Shown piece after piece: positions 6,519-15,286 of a stretch of 64,000 bases of DNA. This stretch comes from Nonomuraea thailandensis (GTDB taxonomy: Bacteria > Actinomycetota > Actinomycetes > Streptosporangiales > Streptosporangiaceae): NCBI RefSeq assembly GCF_024172165.1, contig NZ_JAMZEB010000002.1, positions 4,857,501-4,921,500 of the forward strand, given 5' to 3'. The notes under the pieces are model-generated. The model searched no databases. It worked only from the letters and a program-made list of their open reading frames with translations, and was not told the DNA's origin. Position 1 is the first letter of the stretch. The number at the start of each line of letters is the position of its first letter. The translations under genes and the position numbers were made by a program.

Positions 6519-9341
6519 ATGTCGCTCACCCGCCGATCCGTTCTCCGTGCGGCCCTGGCCGGCGCCTGCGCGGCGCCCCTGCTGGCAGGCGGTCCCTCCC
6601 TCGCCGCGGCGGCTGTGGCCGCGACGACCGAAGTCCCCGACTCAGCGTTCTTCGGCGTGTGGAACGCCACCACCGGCACCTGGCGCGCCCTTCCGGTTCT
6701 CGACTACGCGGCGTTCCCGGCGCTGGCGCCCGTGGCCGATGCCGCGCGTACCGGCGACTACACCGCCGCACGCGCCGCGCTGCTGCAGTACATGCGTACC
6801 CGACCAGAGCGCACCCCGCCGCAGTGGGGCTACAACGGCGTCTACACCCCGGCGCTTGTCCCGCTGTTCCTCGACCACATCTGGACCTTGGGCAAGGGCG
6901 AGATCTACCACTCCACCCTGACCGTCGGAGCGCAGTGGACGGCGGTGGACGCCGACGTCACCGACGGGGTGAGGTCCGCCACGAGCGCCGGCGGCGTGGG
7001 CTTCATGCTCATGGCCCGCCACAAGGAGCCGAGCACGGCGCAGTTCGCCGGCAGGCACGCTGCCGACGGCGCGCCGGAGTTGACCCTGACCTCCGCCGAC
7101 GGCACCGTCCGCAAACTGGCCGCGAGCCAGAGCTGTCACATCGCCGCAGGCCCGGACGCGGCCACTCCGTTCGGGTCCGCGGAGACCCTCCAGGTGCACG
7201 ACGAGGGCACCGGCCCGTTCACCGACGCCACCCGCAAGGCCTACCTCTGGTTCGACCTGACCGGCGTGAGCGCGCCGAAGACCGCGACCCTCAGCCTGAC
7301 CGGCCGCACCAGCGCCGGCCAGCAGCAGATCATGCTCTACCAGGTGCAGGTCAGCTTCGACGAGACGAGCCGGTGCTGGAACAACACCGTGCAGAACACC
7401 TTCTCCTGGCACGGCGACCCGAACGGCTTCGACTGGAAGAAGCCCACCGGCGCCAACGTCGACAACGAGTTCGGCTACCAACTCCCCCGCTTCTACTTCG
7501 CCGGCCCCCTCGCCGACGCCTACCGCACCGGCCACGACGAGCAGATCGCGGCGGGACTCCTCCGGCTGATGACGGACTTCATCACCGAGGCCAACGCCTC
7601 CGCCTCCTCGGCCGGCGCCGCGAGCTTCCCGCGCAACCTCGACGCGGCCTGGCGCTACCAGAACTGGTGTTACGCCTACGAGATCCTGCGCACCAGCCCA
7701 TCGCTGACGGCCGACGCCAACACCTCGATACTCAAAGCCATCCACACCGGCGGGCGGTACCTGACCAACACCACCTCCCCCACCCCGAACTGGATGGTCA
7801 CCATCAAGAGCTCGCTGCTCTACCTCGGTGTCTGCTTCCCCGAGTTCCTCGCCGCGGCCCAGTGGCGCGACGGCGCCCAGACATACCTGATCCAGCAACT
7901 GGCCGGCGCGCTCTACCCCGACGGTGGTTACAGCGAGGCCTCTTCCAGCTACGCGATGGGAGTCGCGCAGACCTTCGTCGCCACCGCGGGCGTCCTGGTC
8001 ACCAACGGCTACGCGGTCGGCTCGGCCGCACCGCTGCGCGATCTCGCCTGGTACCTGGCCGACCAGACCTATCCCAACGGGTACGACCCCGCCTACGGCG
8101 ACTCCGGCTACACCGACCAGCGAACCGCCCTGGCCGCGCTCGCCGACCTGCTCGACGACGACCACCTTCGCCACGTCGCCACCGCAGGCGCCGCCGGAAC
8201 CACCCCCGACCACACCTCCGTCACCTATCCCGACACCCGCGTCGTGGTGCAACGCACCGGCTGGAGCGCCACCGACTGGTACCTGCGCCTCAACGCCGAC
8301 CGCGGCAACCACGGCCACCCCGACGAACTCGCCATCCAGCTCTACGCCCACGACCGGCCCCTGCTGCCCGCCATGGGCGCCTACTCCTACGCCGCCGATC
8401 CCACGGCCGACTGGCTCCGCAAATCCACCCAGGCGCACAACACCATCACCATCGACGGACGCGCCCAGAACCCCACCGCCGCCGGCGCCGTCAGCAACCT
8501 CTCGCTGCCCTGGGCCGATCTCGCCGACGGCTTCACCGACGCGACCCCCGGGGTCCGCCACCAGCGCAGCGCCCTGTTTCTGCACGGCCTGGGATGGCTG
8601 GTCACCGACACCCTCACGCCGGCCGACTCCGGGCAGCACACGTACCAGCAGAACTGGCACCTGCTCCCCGACGCCGGCCCCGTCCTCGACGGCGCGACCG
8701 CCCGGACCCGCTTCGCCGCGGGAACCCAGCTCACCATCATCCCCGCCGAACCTGCCGCAGTGAGCGCCACCGTGGAGGACGGCCACTACTCGCCCATCAC
8801 CTACCAGGTGGCACCCACCCGCTACGTGTCCTACTCCCTGACCGCAGCCGGCGTCAGAACGCTCGACACGCTCCTGCTGCCAACGCCGCCCGGCGCCCGT
8901 ACCAGGGCGAGCCTGTCCGTCGAGGCCTCTGATGACGGCGGGCGCACCCTTCGCCTGATCTCCTCCACCAGCAGGCTGGACGGCTACTACTTCCGGGCGC
9001 CCGGCGACGGCGCCTCACGACGGCTCGGACCGTACCTCTTCGACGGATCCCTGGCCTACGTCGATCGCCACGCCGCCGTTCAGCGCATCCTGCTCGCCGG
9101 CGGAACCCTCCTCCGGCAAGGCCGGAGAACCCTCCTGGCCACCGCCGAACCTCTGGTATCGACGCTGGCCGTACGACTGGATCCGGCCAGGAGAACCATC
9201 GAGATAGCCGGGCCTGCGGCGAAGCCCGGCGGTCGCCCGCTGCACCTCGCGGCGCCCTGGGCACGCACGGCCACCGTAGCCGGGCAGAAGGTTCCCATCA
9301 CCCGGAAGGGCGGCCTCGTAACAATCTCGGCACTGCACTGA
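6519..9341 (+). CDS. Secreted heparinase II/III family polysaccharide lyase
   Basis: The product has 940 residues and begins with a Tat-type signal (MSLTRRSVLRAALAGACAAP). The middle is an alpha-toroid region typical of uronic-acid lyases, with NWCYAYEILRTS and the SSYAMGVAQTF segment. At about residue 594 comes the heparinase II/III signature RGNHGHPDELAIQLYA, with the conserved His residues, followed by GAYSY and an antiparallel beta region to the end. An extra beta-rich insertion lies around residues 150-290. The family cleaves heparan-like, alginate-like or glucuronan-like chains, exolytically in many members. It follows the smaller lyase by 144 bp and is probably co-expressed with it. 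Confidence 0.82.
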   Translation: MSLTRRSVLRAALAGACAAPLLAGGPSLAAAAVAATTEVPDSAFFGVWNATTGTWRALPVLDYAAFPALAPVADAARTGDYTAARAALLQYMRTRPERTPPQWGYNGVYTPALVPLFLDHIWTLGKGEIYHSTLTVGAQWTAVDADVTDGVRSATSAGGVGFMLMARHKEPSTAQFAGRHAADGAPELTLTSADGTVRKLAASQSCHIAAGPDAATPFGSAETLQVHDEGTGPFTDATRKAYLWFDLTGVSAPKTATLSLTGRTSAGQQQIMLYQVQVSFDETSRCWNNTVQNTFSWHGDPNGFDWKKPTGANVDNEFGYQLPRFYFAGPLADAYRTGHDEQIAAGLLRLMTDFITEANASASSAGAASFPRNLDAAWRYQNWCYAYEILRTSPSLTADANTSILKAIHTGGRYLTNTTSPTPNWMVTIKSSLLYLGVCFPEFLAAAQWRDGAQTYLIQQLAGALYPDGGYSEASSSYAMGVAQTFVATAGVLVTNGYAVGSAAPLRDLAWYLADQTYPNGYDPAYGDSGYTDQRTALAALADLLDDDHLRHVATAGAAGTTPDHTSVTYPDTRVVVQRTGWSATDWYLRLNADRGNHGHPDELAIQLYAHDRPLLPAMGAYSYAADPTADWLRKSTQAHNTITIDGRAQNPTAAGAVSNLSLPWADLADGFTDATPGVRHQRSALFLHGLGWLVTDTLTPADSGQHTYQQNWHLLPDAGPVLDGATARTRFAAGTQLTIIPAEPAAVSATVEDGHYSPITYQVAPTRYVSYSLTAAGVRTLDTLLLPTPPGARTRASLSVEASDDGGRTLRLISSTSRLDGYYFRAPGDGASRRLGPYLFDGSLAYVDRHAAVQRILLAGGTLLRQGRRTLLATAEPLVSTLAVRLDPARRTIEIAGPAAKPGGRPLHLAAPWARTATVAGQKVPITRKGGLVTISALH

Positions 9342-9467
9342 CGTGTCAAGGGCGTCATCCGTTCTCCGAGGCTGACGTGGGTGCGGATGCGTTCCTCGAC
9401 CCGGCGATCGCCCGCTCGACGCCCCGCCGGTCGGTGAGCAGGTCCACAGCCAAGGAGGGCATCTTCG

Positions 9468-9750
9468 ATGCATCTGGGCATCGACCTGGCCGGCCTGGCC
9501 CGCACCCAAGAAGGACGCAACCCCGAGCCCAGCGCCTGCGTCATCGACAGCCAGAGCGTCAAACCGCCATCACCGTCGCCGCCGCCGACCTGTCCGACAA
9601 CACCATCGGCACAACCCTGCTCACCCAGGCCGGCCACACCTGCCCCACGATCACCAAGGCCTGGATGGACACCGGCTTCAAGAACGCCGCCATCGAACAT
9701 CGGCGCCCGCCTCGGCATCGACGTCGAAGTCGCCCCACGCCGCAGCCATG
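9468..9750 (+). pseudogene. IS5-type transposase remnant
   Basis: The reading ARTQEGRNPEPSACVIDSQSVK (around 9500-9565) is the conserved core of IS5-family DDE transposases, including the DSQ motif. The frame then changes and resumes as TVAAADLSDNTIGTTLLTQ and KAWMDTGFKNAAIE, which is the later DGGY-type region. The intervening part of the catalytic domain is deleted and the reading is frameshifted, so it cannot be active. I could not see terminal inverted repeats. The rest of 9342-9467 and 9751-9822 holds no recognisable gene. The remnant sits between the lyase pair and the glycosidase pair, which may mark how the two gene sets came together. Confidence 0.65.
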
Positions 9751-9822
9751 ATCCGCCTAGCCTCCATCGACAACCTCACCGGGCCCCCGGAAAGCGCATT
9801 CCACCTTTCTCTTACCCGTGTC

Positions 9823-9850
9823 TTGACAAGCCTGACGGTTGCGTCACACT
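9823..9850 (+). promoter_or_regulatory. Candidate sigma-70 promoter of the glycosidase genes
   Basis: TTGACA at 9823-9828 is a perfect -35 box, followed after about 16 bases by a weak -10 (CACACT, 9845-9850). It lies about 195 bp upstream of the GH43 start and upstream of the operator palindrome. The -10 match is poor, so this is tentative. Confidence 0.35.
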
Positions 9851-9938
9851 CTGCGGCAAGACGTCCGAAACATCGTCCGTCGTCCCCCGCCCCACCGGGG
9901 ACTCCGCCCAGCGCTCACCGGGTGAATTCACGACATTG

Positions 9939-9954
9939 TTGTTAACGCTAACAA
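9939..9954. promoter_or_regulatory. LacI-type operator palindrome
   Basis: TTGTTAACGCTAACAA has perfect 6-bp arms (TTGTTA/TAACAA) around ACGC. It closely resembles the TGTTAGCGCTAACA-type sites bound by many actinobacterial LacI-family sugar regulators. It lies about 90 bp upstream of the GH43 gene, where it could block transcription. No dedicated LacI gene adjoins it, so the cognate repressor may be elsewhere in the genome. Confidence 0.6.
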
Positions 9955-10044
9955 AGCTTCTCGAGTTCTGGAGGCTCGAGGAACGGCGGCACCAACCAGC
10001 AGTGGACCCCGCATCTCCTGACCCACCGCACGTTCGGAGCGACC

Positions 10045-11349
10045 ATGACCCACGTTCTGCGGCGAACGGCGTTGATCGGCCTGGCGAGCGCCCTGCTGCT
10101 CGCTCTCGGCCTCACCGCTCTGGAACGCCCCGCCAAGGCCGCCGATCCCCACACCGCGTACCTGATGGCGCACTTCACCGGCGAGAGCGCCAACGGCGAG
10201 CAGATCTACTTCGCCACCAGCACCGATGGCTTGCACTGGACCGACCTCAACAGCTCGCTGCCGGTCCTCACCTCCAGCATCGGCGAGCTCGGCGTCCGTG
10301 ACCCCGCCGTCGTCCGCTCGCCGTCCGGCGACCGGTTCTACCTGATCGCCACCGACCTGCGCATCGCCGCCGGCAAGGGCTGGGACGTCGCCCAGCACCA
10401 CGGCAGCACCTCGCTGGTCGTCTGGGAGTCGCCCGACCTGGTCACCTGGTCGCCGCCGCGCCTGGTGAACGTCGCCGGGGCCATCCCCGACGCCGGTTGC
10501 GCGTGGGCGCCTGAGGCGATCCACGACCCGGCGACCGGCGACTACGTCGTCTACTGGGCGACGATCTCGCCGCGCAACGGCGTCGACAAGGCCCGCATCT
10601 ACTACTCCCGTACGCGCGACTTCCGCACGTTCACCGCCGCGCAGCTCTCCATCGACCGGCCGGGCACCCAGGGCATCATCGACACGCAGATCCTGGAGAT
10701 CCCCGGCAGCGCCGGCGGCTACCGCTACATCCGCGCGTCCGGCGACGGCCAGATCACGATCGAGGGCAGCGACCAGATCCTCACGGGCTGGACCCGGCTC
10801 GGCGACATCTCCCATCTCGGCTACACGGGCGCGCAGGTCGAGGGCCCGATCCTGCACCAGTACAACGGCCGCGGCGAGTGGGGCCTGTGGGTCGACCAGT
10901 ACGCCGCCGGCCGCGGCTACCTCCCGCTGACCACGACCAACCTCGCCGCTCCTGGCATGTACCGCGTCCGCGCCGCCTCGGAGTACGCGCTGGGCGCCGG
11001 CCGCAAGCGGCACGGCTCGATCATCGGCATCACCCAGGCGCAGCTCACCGCGCTGCTGGCCAGGTGGGGCGGGCCCGCCTCGGCCGGCACCCAGCGCCTG
11101 CAGTCGGTCAACTTCCCCGACCGCCACGTGCGGCACAGCAACTTCGACGTCCGCATCGACCCGAACGTGAGCCCGCTCGCCGACTCGCAGTGGCGCGCCG
11201 TCCCGGGCCTGGCCGATCCGGCGGGAGTGTCGCTGGAGTCGTCGAACTTCCCCGACCGGTACCTCCGCCACTCCAGCTACCTGCTCCGCCTGGACCCGAT
11301 CACCACGGCCATCGGCCGGGCGGACGCCACCTTCCGGATCACCAGCTGA
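10045..11349 (+). CDS. Secreted GH43-type glycosidase with C-terminal AbfB (CBM42) domain
   Basis: The product has 434 residues with a Sec signal (THVLRRTALIGLASALLLALG ending near ERPAKA). The five-bladed propeller region carries LGVRDPAVVRS (catalytic base Asp), GCAWAPEAIHD (acid Glu region) and GIIDTQILE. From about residue 350 two AbfB-type repeats follow (SVNFPDRHVRHSNFDVRIDPN and SSNFPDRYLRHSSYLLRLDP), the arabinofuranose-binding CBM42 fold. The protein probably trims arabinofuranosyl or xylosyl residues from plant arabinoxylan or arabinan outside the cell. A GGAG ribosome binding site precedes the ATG. Confidence 0.85.
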   Translation: MTHVLRRTALIGLASALLLALGLTALERPAKAADPHTAYLMAHFTGESANGEQIYFATSTDGLHWTDLNSSLPVLTSSIGELGVRDPAVVRSPSGDRFYLIATDLRIAAGKGWDVAQHHGSTSLVVWESPDLVTWSPPRLVNVAGAIPDAGCAWAPEAIHDPATGDYVVYWATISPRNGVDKARIYYSRTRDFRTFTAAQLSIDRPGTQGIIDTQILEIPGSAGGYRYIRASGDGQITIEGSDQILTGWTRLGDISHLGYTGAQVEGPILHQYNGRGEWGLWVDQYAAGRGYLPLTTTNLAAPGMYRVRAASEYALGAGRKRHGSIIGITQAQLTALLARWGGPASAGTQRLQSVNFPDRHVRHSNFDVRIDPNVSPLADSQWRAVPGLADPAGVSLESSNFPDRYLRHSSYLLRLDPITTAIGRADATFRITS

Positions 11350-11355
11350 TCCCCC

Positions 11356-11374
11356 GACGGCGGGGAGCGCCGTC
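11356..11374 (+). terminator. Short GC hairpin after the GH43 gene
   Basis: GACGGCG and CGCCGTC form a perfect 7-bp stem with a 5-base loop, 7 bp after the GH43 stop. There is no T-run. Since the next gene starts only 36 bp later, this may attenuate rather than fully stop transcription. Confidence 0.35.
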
Positions 11375-11410
11375 AGCGACCTGATCTCCAGATCTAGTGA
11401 TGGGAGTGTT

Positions 11411-12916
11411 ATGACACCGACCAAGGCGCCTGACGCCTACTCGTCAGGACCGTCACGGAGCACCCGGTCATCGCACCGGTCGCTGATCTCCCTCGTGGTG
11501 ACCGCGCTCGCCGCGGCGGCGAGCCTCGTCGCCGCCGCGCCGCCGGCCCATGCCGCCACCAGCCAGTTCCGCGGCATGAACTGGGCCGTGCTGGGTGACA
11601 ACTTCAGCACCGGCACGCTCGTCGTGCAGGGCCTGAGCCAGTCCGACAGCAACGCGACCGTACGGGCCAAGGCCAACGCCCTCTACGACGACATGGCCTC
11701 CACCATGGGGGTCAACACCGTCCGGCTGCCCATCAACACGCACACGGTGGCCAACACGACCTGGTGGAACGCCTACCGCGGCGCCATCGACGCCGCCACC
11801 GCCCGTGGCTTCAAGGTCATCCTCGCCTACTGGGAGGACGGCGCCGCCTCAGGCGGCAGGATCACGAACCTCGCCGCGTGGAACACGATGTGGTCCAGCG
11901 TGACCAGCACCTACGGCTCGAACGGCAACGTCTACTTCGAGCCGATGAACGAGCCGCACGGCTACACCTCGGCGGAGTGGCGCGACGTCGCCGCGAACTG
12001 GCTCAGCCACCACTACTCGGCGGTGCCCGGACGGGTGCTCATCGGCGGCACCGGCTACAGCCAGGACCTGCGGGACATCTGCAACGACAGCCGCTTCAAC
12101 GCGACACTGCTGTCCTTCCACCACTACGCCTTCTTCTACAGCGCGATGACCTACGACGCCTTCCGCAGCCACATCCAGACGCGGCTGGGCAACTGCGCCT
12201 CCCGTGCGGTCGCGACCGAGTTCGGCGCGCCCATGGCCACCGGCCTCGACTACGGCGACGCGAACAGCGCCGACAACTTCGTGCGCCACATCCGCGCCAT
12301 GGCCCAGGTCATGCGGGACAACCAGATGGGCGGCACCTACTGGCCCGCTCTCGGCGGCAAGCCCACAGGAACCAGCGGCTACGACTACTACTCGATGTAC
12401 GCCCTGAGCGGCAGCGGCACCGACCTCAACCTGACCGTCCGCAACCCCTCCGGCGCCGACCGGATCCGCTACGCCTGGGGCGACACCACCGCGCCTCCGG
12501 CGTACTACACGATCAACGTGCGCCACAGCGGCAAGGCCATGGACGTCCAGCAGCCGAACACCGCCAACGGCGCGCGCGTCGGCCAGTACACCTACGGCGG
12601 CAACGCGTGGCAGCAGTGGCAGTTCCAGGACGCCGGCGGCGGCTACTGGCGCGTCATCAGCCGCCACAGCGGAAAGTGCCTCGACGTGCTGAGCGCCTCG
12701 ACCGCCGACGGCGCCGAGCTCATCCAGTACACCTGCGGCACCGGCACCAACCAGCAGTTCCAGCTGGTCGCCGCCGGCGGCTACTTCCAGCTCCGCGCCC
12801 GGCACAGCGGCAAGTGCGTGGACGTGCCGTCCGCGTCGACCGCCGACGGTGTGATTCTCAAGCAGTATCCGTGCAACACCGGCACCAACCAGCAGTGGTC
12901 GCGCACGGCAATCTGA
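11411..12916 (+). CDS. Secreted GH5-type glycosidase with C-terminal ricin-B (CBM13) domain
   Basis: The product has 501 residues. A long N-terminus (about 50 residues) holds the signal peptide, ending AAPPAHAAT. The catalytic TIM barrel begins RGMNWAVLGD and contains the GH5 acid/base motif FEPMNEPHG and the nucleophile motif ATEFGAP. From about residue 365 come three beta-trefoil repeats, each with a [HR]SGK..DV and Q[YQ].C..G.NQQ[WF] pattern, forming a CBM13 module that binds xylan, arabinan or galactan chains. Endoglucanase, mannanase or xylanase activity are all possible. It follows the GH43 gene and is probably co-regulated from the same upstream operator. Confidence 0.85.
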   Translation: MTPTKAPDAYSSGPSRSTRSSHRSLISLVVTALAAAASLVAAAPPAHAATSQFRGMNWAVLGDNFSTGTLVVQGLSQSDSNATVRAKANALYDDMASTMGVNTVRLPINTHTVANTTWWNAYRGAIDAATARGFKVILAYWEDGAASGGRITNLAAWNTMWSSVTSTYGSNGNVYFEPMNEPHGYTSAEWRDVAANWLSHHYSAVPGRVLIGGTGYSQDLRDICNDSRFNATLLSFHHYAFFYSAMTYDAFRSHIQTRLGNCASRAVATEFGAPMATGLDYGDANSADNFVRHIRAMAQVMRDNQMGGTYWPALGGKPTGTSGYDYYSMYALSGSGTDLNLTVRNPSGADRIRYAWGDTTAPPAYYTINVRHSGKAMDVQQPNTANGARVGQYTYGGNAWQQWQFQDAGGGYWRVISRHSGKCLDVLSASTADGAELIQYTCGTGTNQQFQLVAAGGYFQLRARHSGKCVDVPSASTADGVILKQYPCNTGTNQQWSRTAI

Positions 12917-12926
12917 CGGCTGTCCC

Positions 12927-12954
12927 GGCGGTACCGCGGATCCGCGGTACCGCC
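12927..12954 (+). terminator. Perfect 28-bp palindrome, probable terminator
   Basis: GGCGGTACCGCGGA is followed immediately by its exact reverse complement, giving a 14-bp arm with no spacer, 10 bp after the GH5 stop. There is no T-run, as is common for actinobacterial terminators. A zero-spacer palindrome could also bind a dimeric protein, but the position favours termination. Confidence 0.6.
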
Positions 12955-13012
12955 CGTCACAGCCCGGAACCACCGCACACCGAGAGCCGGCCGGGGGTCG
13001 TCATACAGCGCG

Positions 13013-13234
13013 TCACAAGATCCGGCGGGCAAGGGGCGATCCGGTCCGGGTGACGAGCGCCGCCACGGTCGCCACGACGGGCAACCCCACCACCACGGCG
13101 GTCAGGAACGGCCACGGCACGGCGATCGTGGCCGGATCCCCTGCGCCGTCCGTCGTCAGCGGCCGGCTCAGCGCCACACCCGTCACCGTTCCCGGGGTGC
13201 AGTGGGTGTGCGGGTTGGAGGGTGAGGTCTCCAT
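13013..13234 (-). pseudogene. Possible C-terminal fragment of a membrane permease (FtsX-like)
   Basis: A 73-residue reading from the ATG at 13234 ends PWPFLTAVVVGLPVVATVAALVTRTG then SPLARRIL. The single membrane helix followed by a short basic tail resembles the extreme C-terminus of an FtsX-like ABC permease. Nothing upstream continues the protein. It could instead be a genuine small membrane protein, so the call is tentative. Confidence 0.35.
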
Positions 13235-13481
13235 AGCAAGGTCCTGGAGGTGATGGTGAGGCTTCGTCTCGAGTCGATGACGTTGACGCTGCGGTCGCGG
13301 CGCGAATGCAGCGCAACCACCACCCCGTCCGTGAGGGGCCGTGTGCCTCAGCAGCCAGGTTCGTACATCACTTTCCCTGCGAGGATCAGCCCTGATACCG
13401 ATGGCGCGCGGCGGCGCGACCTGGAGCGCCTGGCCAGCAGGGCCTGCTGAACCGTGAGGAGAACGTGGCCGGATATCTGAG

Positions 13482-13642
13482 CGCAACCTGCATTTGAACG
13501 AGGTCGCCGAGCACGTCAAGCGTGGCATCTGGGAGGCGGGGCGGCGTCCCCGCTGAACCTGCCGGTGGTGTCGCTGGGCGAGACGAACATCCTGCTGGGC
13601 GCACTGGTGGGACTGGCCGCAACGCCGGCAGATGCCGCATGA
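13482..13642 (+). pseudogene. IlvD/Edd-family dehydratase fragment
   Basis: RNLHLNEVAEHVKRGIWEAG (13482 on), then after a one-base shift near 13540 GVPLNLPVVSLGETN, is the N-terminal signature of IlvD/Edd dehydratases (dihydroxyacid or sugar-acid dehydratases). The similarity stops at ETN and the reading ends at 13642. Only about 35 residues survive. Sugar-acid dehydratases often accompany uronate or pentose genes, so this may be debris from such a pathway. Confidence 0.5.
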
Positions 13643-14249
13643 CCAGGCCGAAGATTTCGAGTTGCTAATCGGTGAGCCTGTGCTTCGGTGGCTGATCTGC
13701 CCGTCGGTGGTGATGCAACTGCCGTACTTACCAGCCTGCGTACGCGTAAACGCTCTACGAGCGCTGCGGGCTTGAGGGACAGCCTTCTTGTATTCTTCCA
13801 GCGCGTTACGGCGATCCAAATATCCCAACTCAGTCGTCCGTCCGCACCGACGACCCACCGTCCTTTCCCCTCTCACCGAGGCCCAGTCGACGTTGCCGCA
13901 TAGTCGCAGGCAGCGCTTTGAGTGCATTCCCAGAATGCATCGGCGGGCATCCAAGCCCACCCGACTCGATTGCCTTTACTGTCCGCCCCAAACACCTGGT
14001 AGCGCGCCTGAGGTACTGCAGCGGCTCCGGCTACGTTCATGTCGACCGCGAAGCTCTCTTGAGCCCGCCCAATGAAGGTGGCGTATTCGAGTTTGCCCTC
14101 CTGGTTCGAGTGACGCCTGAGCATCACAGTAGGCGACTGCAGTCTGCCGTTCCTACGGCTCCCGCCGAGTTGCCGAAGCTCGATGTTCCGCGGTGGCGCA
14201 GGTTGAATTCATCGACCTGGGCTTCGACGCTGACGTGAGGCTGCATGGT
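13643..14249. other. Region without a confident gene
   Basis: GC content drops in places here and no convincing protein is seen. An 84-residue minus-strand reading at 13873-14127 (with YQVFGADSKGNRVGWAWMPA) looks somewhat protein-like but has no clear ribosome binding site or recognisable family. It could be the end of a decayed secreted protein. Confidence 0.4.
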
Positions 14250-14617
14250 TCACAAGCAATCGCGCCTGGGTGGCGGCTCGGGCGGGTGCGGTGGCGTGGC
14301 CGGCGCCGAACGCAGCCCGGCTCCGCACTGGTCGGTGGCCCGGATGAGCGCGGCGGGTGCCGGTGGGGCCGGCCACAACTGCAGGTGGTACAGCTCGCCG
14401 GGGTGTCGGCGTCGTTGACGAGGCCGAGGGGCTGGGTGGCGAGCGTGATGGCGACGTGGACGGTGCCGGTGTCGATGCCGGTGTAGAGGAGCGCTCCGGC
14501 GGACATGACCACGATCAGGCCGGTGGAGTGGTCGGCCGTCCGGATCGGGATGTCGCCACCGTCGAGAAGGCCGAAGGCGTGGTCGCTCACGCGGACGTGG
14601 GCTGGGGCGTCCATCAT
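14250..14617 (-). pseudogene. Decayed paralogue of the Nin/ComJ-like protein
   Basis: The ATG at 14617 follows AAGGAAGG, so this was once a real gene. The reading shows VRVSDHAFGLLDGG, then LIVVMSAGALLYTGIDTGTV, equivalent to the first half of the 135-residue protein at 14876-15283. After LVNDADT the frame shifts and the homologous C-terminal part, GELYHLQLWPAPPAP, continues to the stop at 14250-14252. The central strands are missing. It is therefore a deleted and frameshifted second copy of the DNase-partner gene. Confidence 0.6.
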
Positions 14618-14875
14618 GGCCTGCCTTCCTTGACGAGGCGCGCGCCGCTCAACGCCGGGCTGAATCTGCTTGTCCCTGCCCGCCACGGGCGGGGCTCACC
14701 CTGCCGCACCGTTGCCCGCGGGGCGGCAGGGTGAGCCTTGCATCAAGGTTCAGCGGAGTCATGCTCCCACGGTGACGCGGAAGGGGGTCACCGCCCAGGA
14801 CGCGCTCGCGCCGGAAGGACTGGGTGTTGAGGCCGCGTGATCGTCGCGGCCGCCTGCCGGGTTCGGCTGCGACGG

Positions 14876-15283
14876 TCATGGGGGGCCGCCTGCGGGGTTC
14901 CAGATGCGGAAGACGTAGTGGCCGTCCTCCGGCTGATACGCCTCCACCTCGTACATCCCGGGCCCCCCGAGGTCGATCCAGCCGGCGTCCGGATCGACCA
15001 GGGGGTTGACCTCGAGGTCCCCGCTGTCCAGCTGTACCTCGGCCCGCACCCCGCCCGGCGCCGGGTCGGGTGCGGCCGGCCACAGCTCCACCGTCACCCG
15101 CGCCGGGTGCGGGGACCCGTCCTGGCTGACCACCGTGATGGCGTTGCGCCCGGTGAACAGCCAGCGGGACGGGTCCGCGAAGTCCGGTACGGCCTCCTGG
15201 GGGCCGCCGTCGTCGAGCAGGTCGAAGCTGTGGTGGTCCACCAGGACGGTGGTCTCCAGCCGGTGCAGCGGGGATGTGGTCAT
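14876..15283 (-). CDS. Small protein resembling DNA-entry nuclease inhibitors (Nin/ComJ-like)
   Basis: This 135-residue acidic cytoplasmic-type protein has no signal peptide or membrane segment. The pattern VDHHSFDLLDDG, then RNAITVVSQDG, ARVTVELW, a D-S-G-DLEV strand, GPGMYEVEAYQ and a final YVFRIWN strand is an all-beta layout. As I recall them, Nin/ComJ proteins, which inhibit the NucA nuclease in Bacillus, share this spacing and length (about 130 residues). Its ATG lies 3 bp after the stop of the NucA/NucB-type DNase gene, so the two are co-translated. Function as an immunity or inhibitor protein is inference; similarity is by pattern only. Confidence 0.55.
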   Translation of the reverse strand: MTTSPLHRLETTVLVDHHSFDLLDDGGPQEAVPDFADPSRWLFTGRNAITVVSQDGSPHPARVTVELWPAAPDPAPGGVRAEVQLDSGDLEVNPLVDPDAGWIDLGGPGMYEVEAYQPEDGHYVFRIWNPAGGPP

Positions 15284-15286
15284 CTT

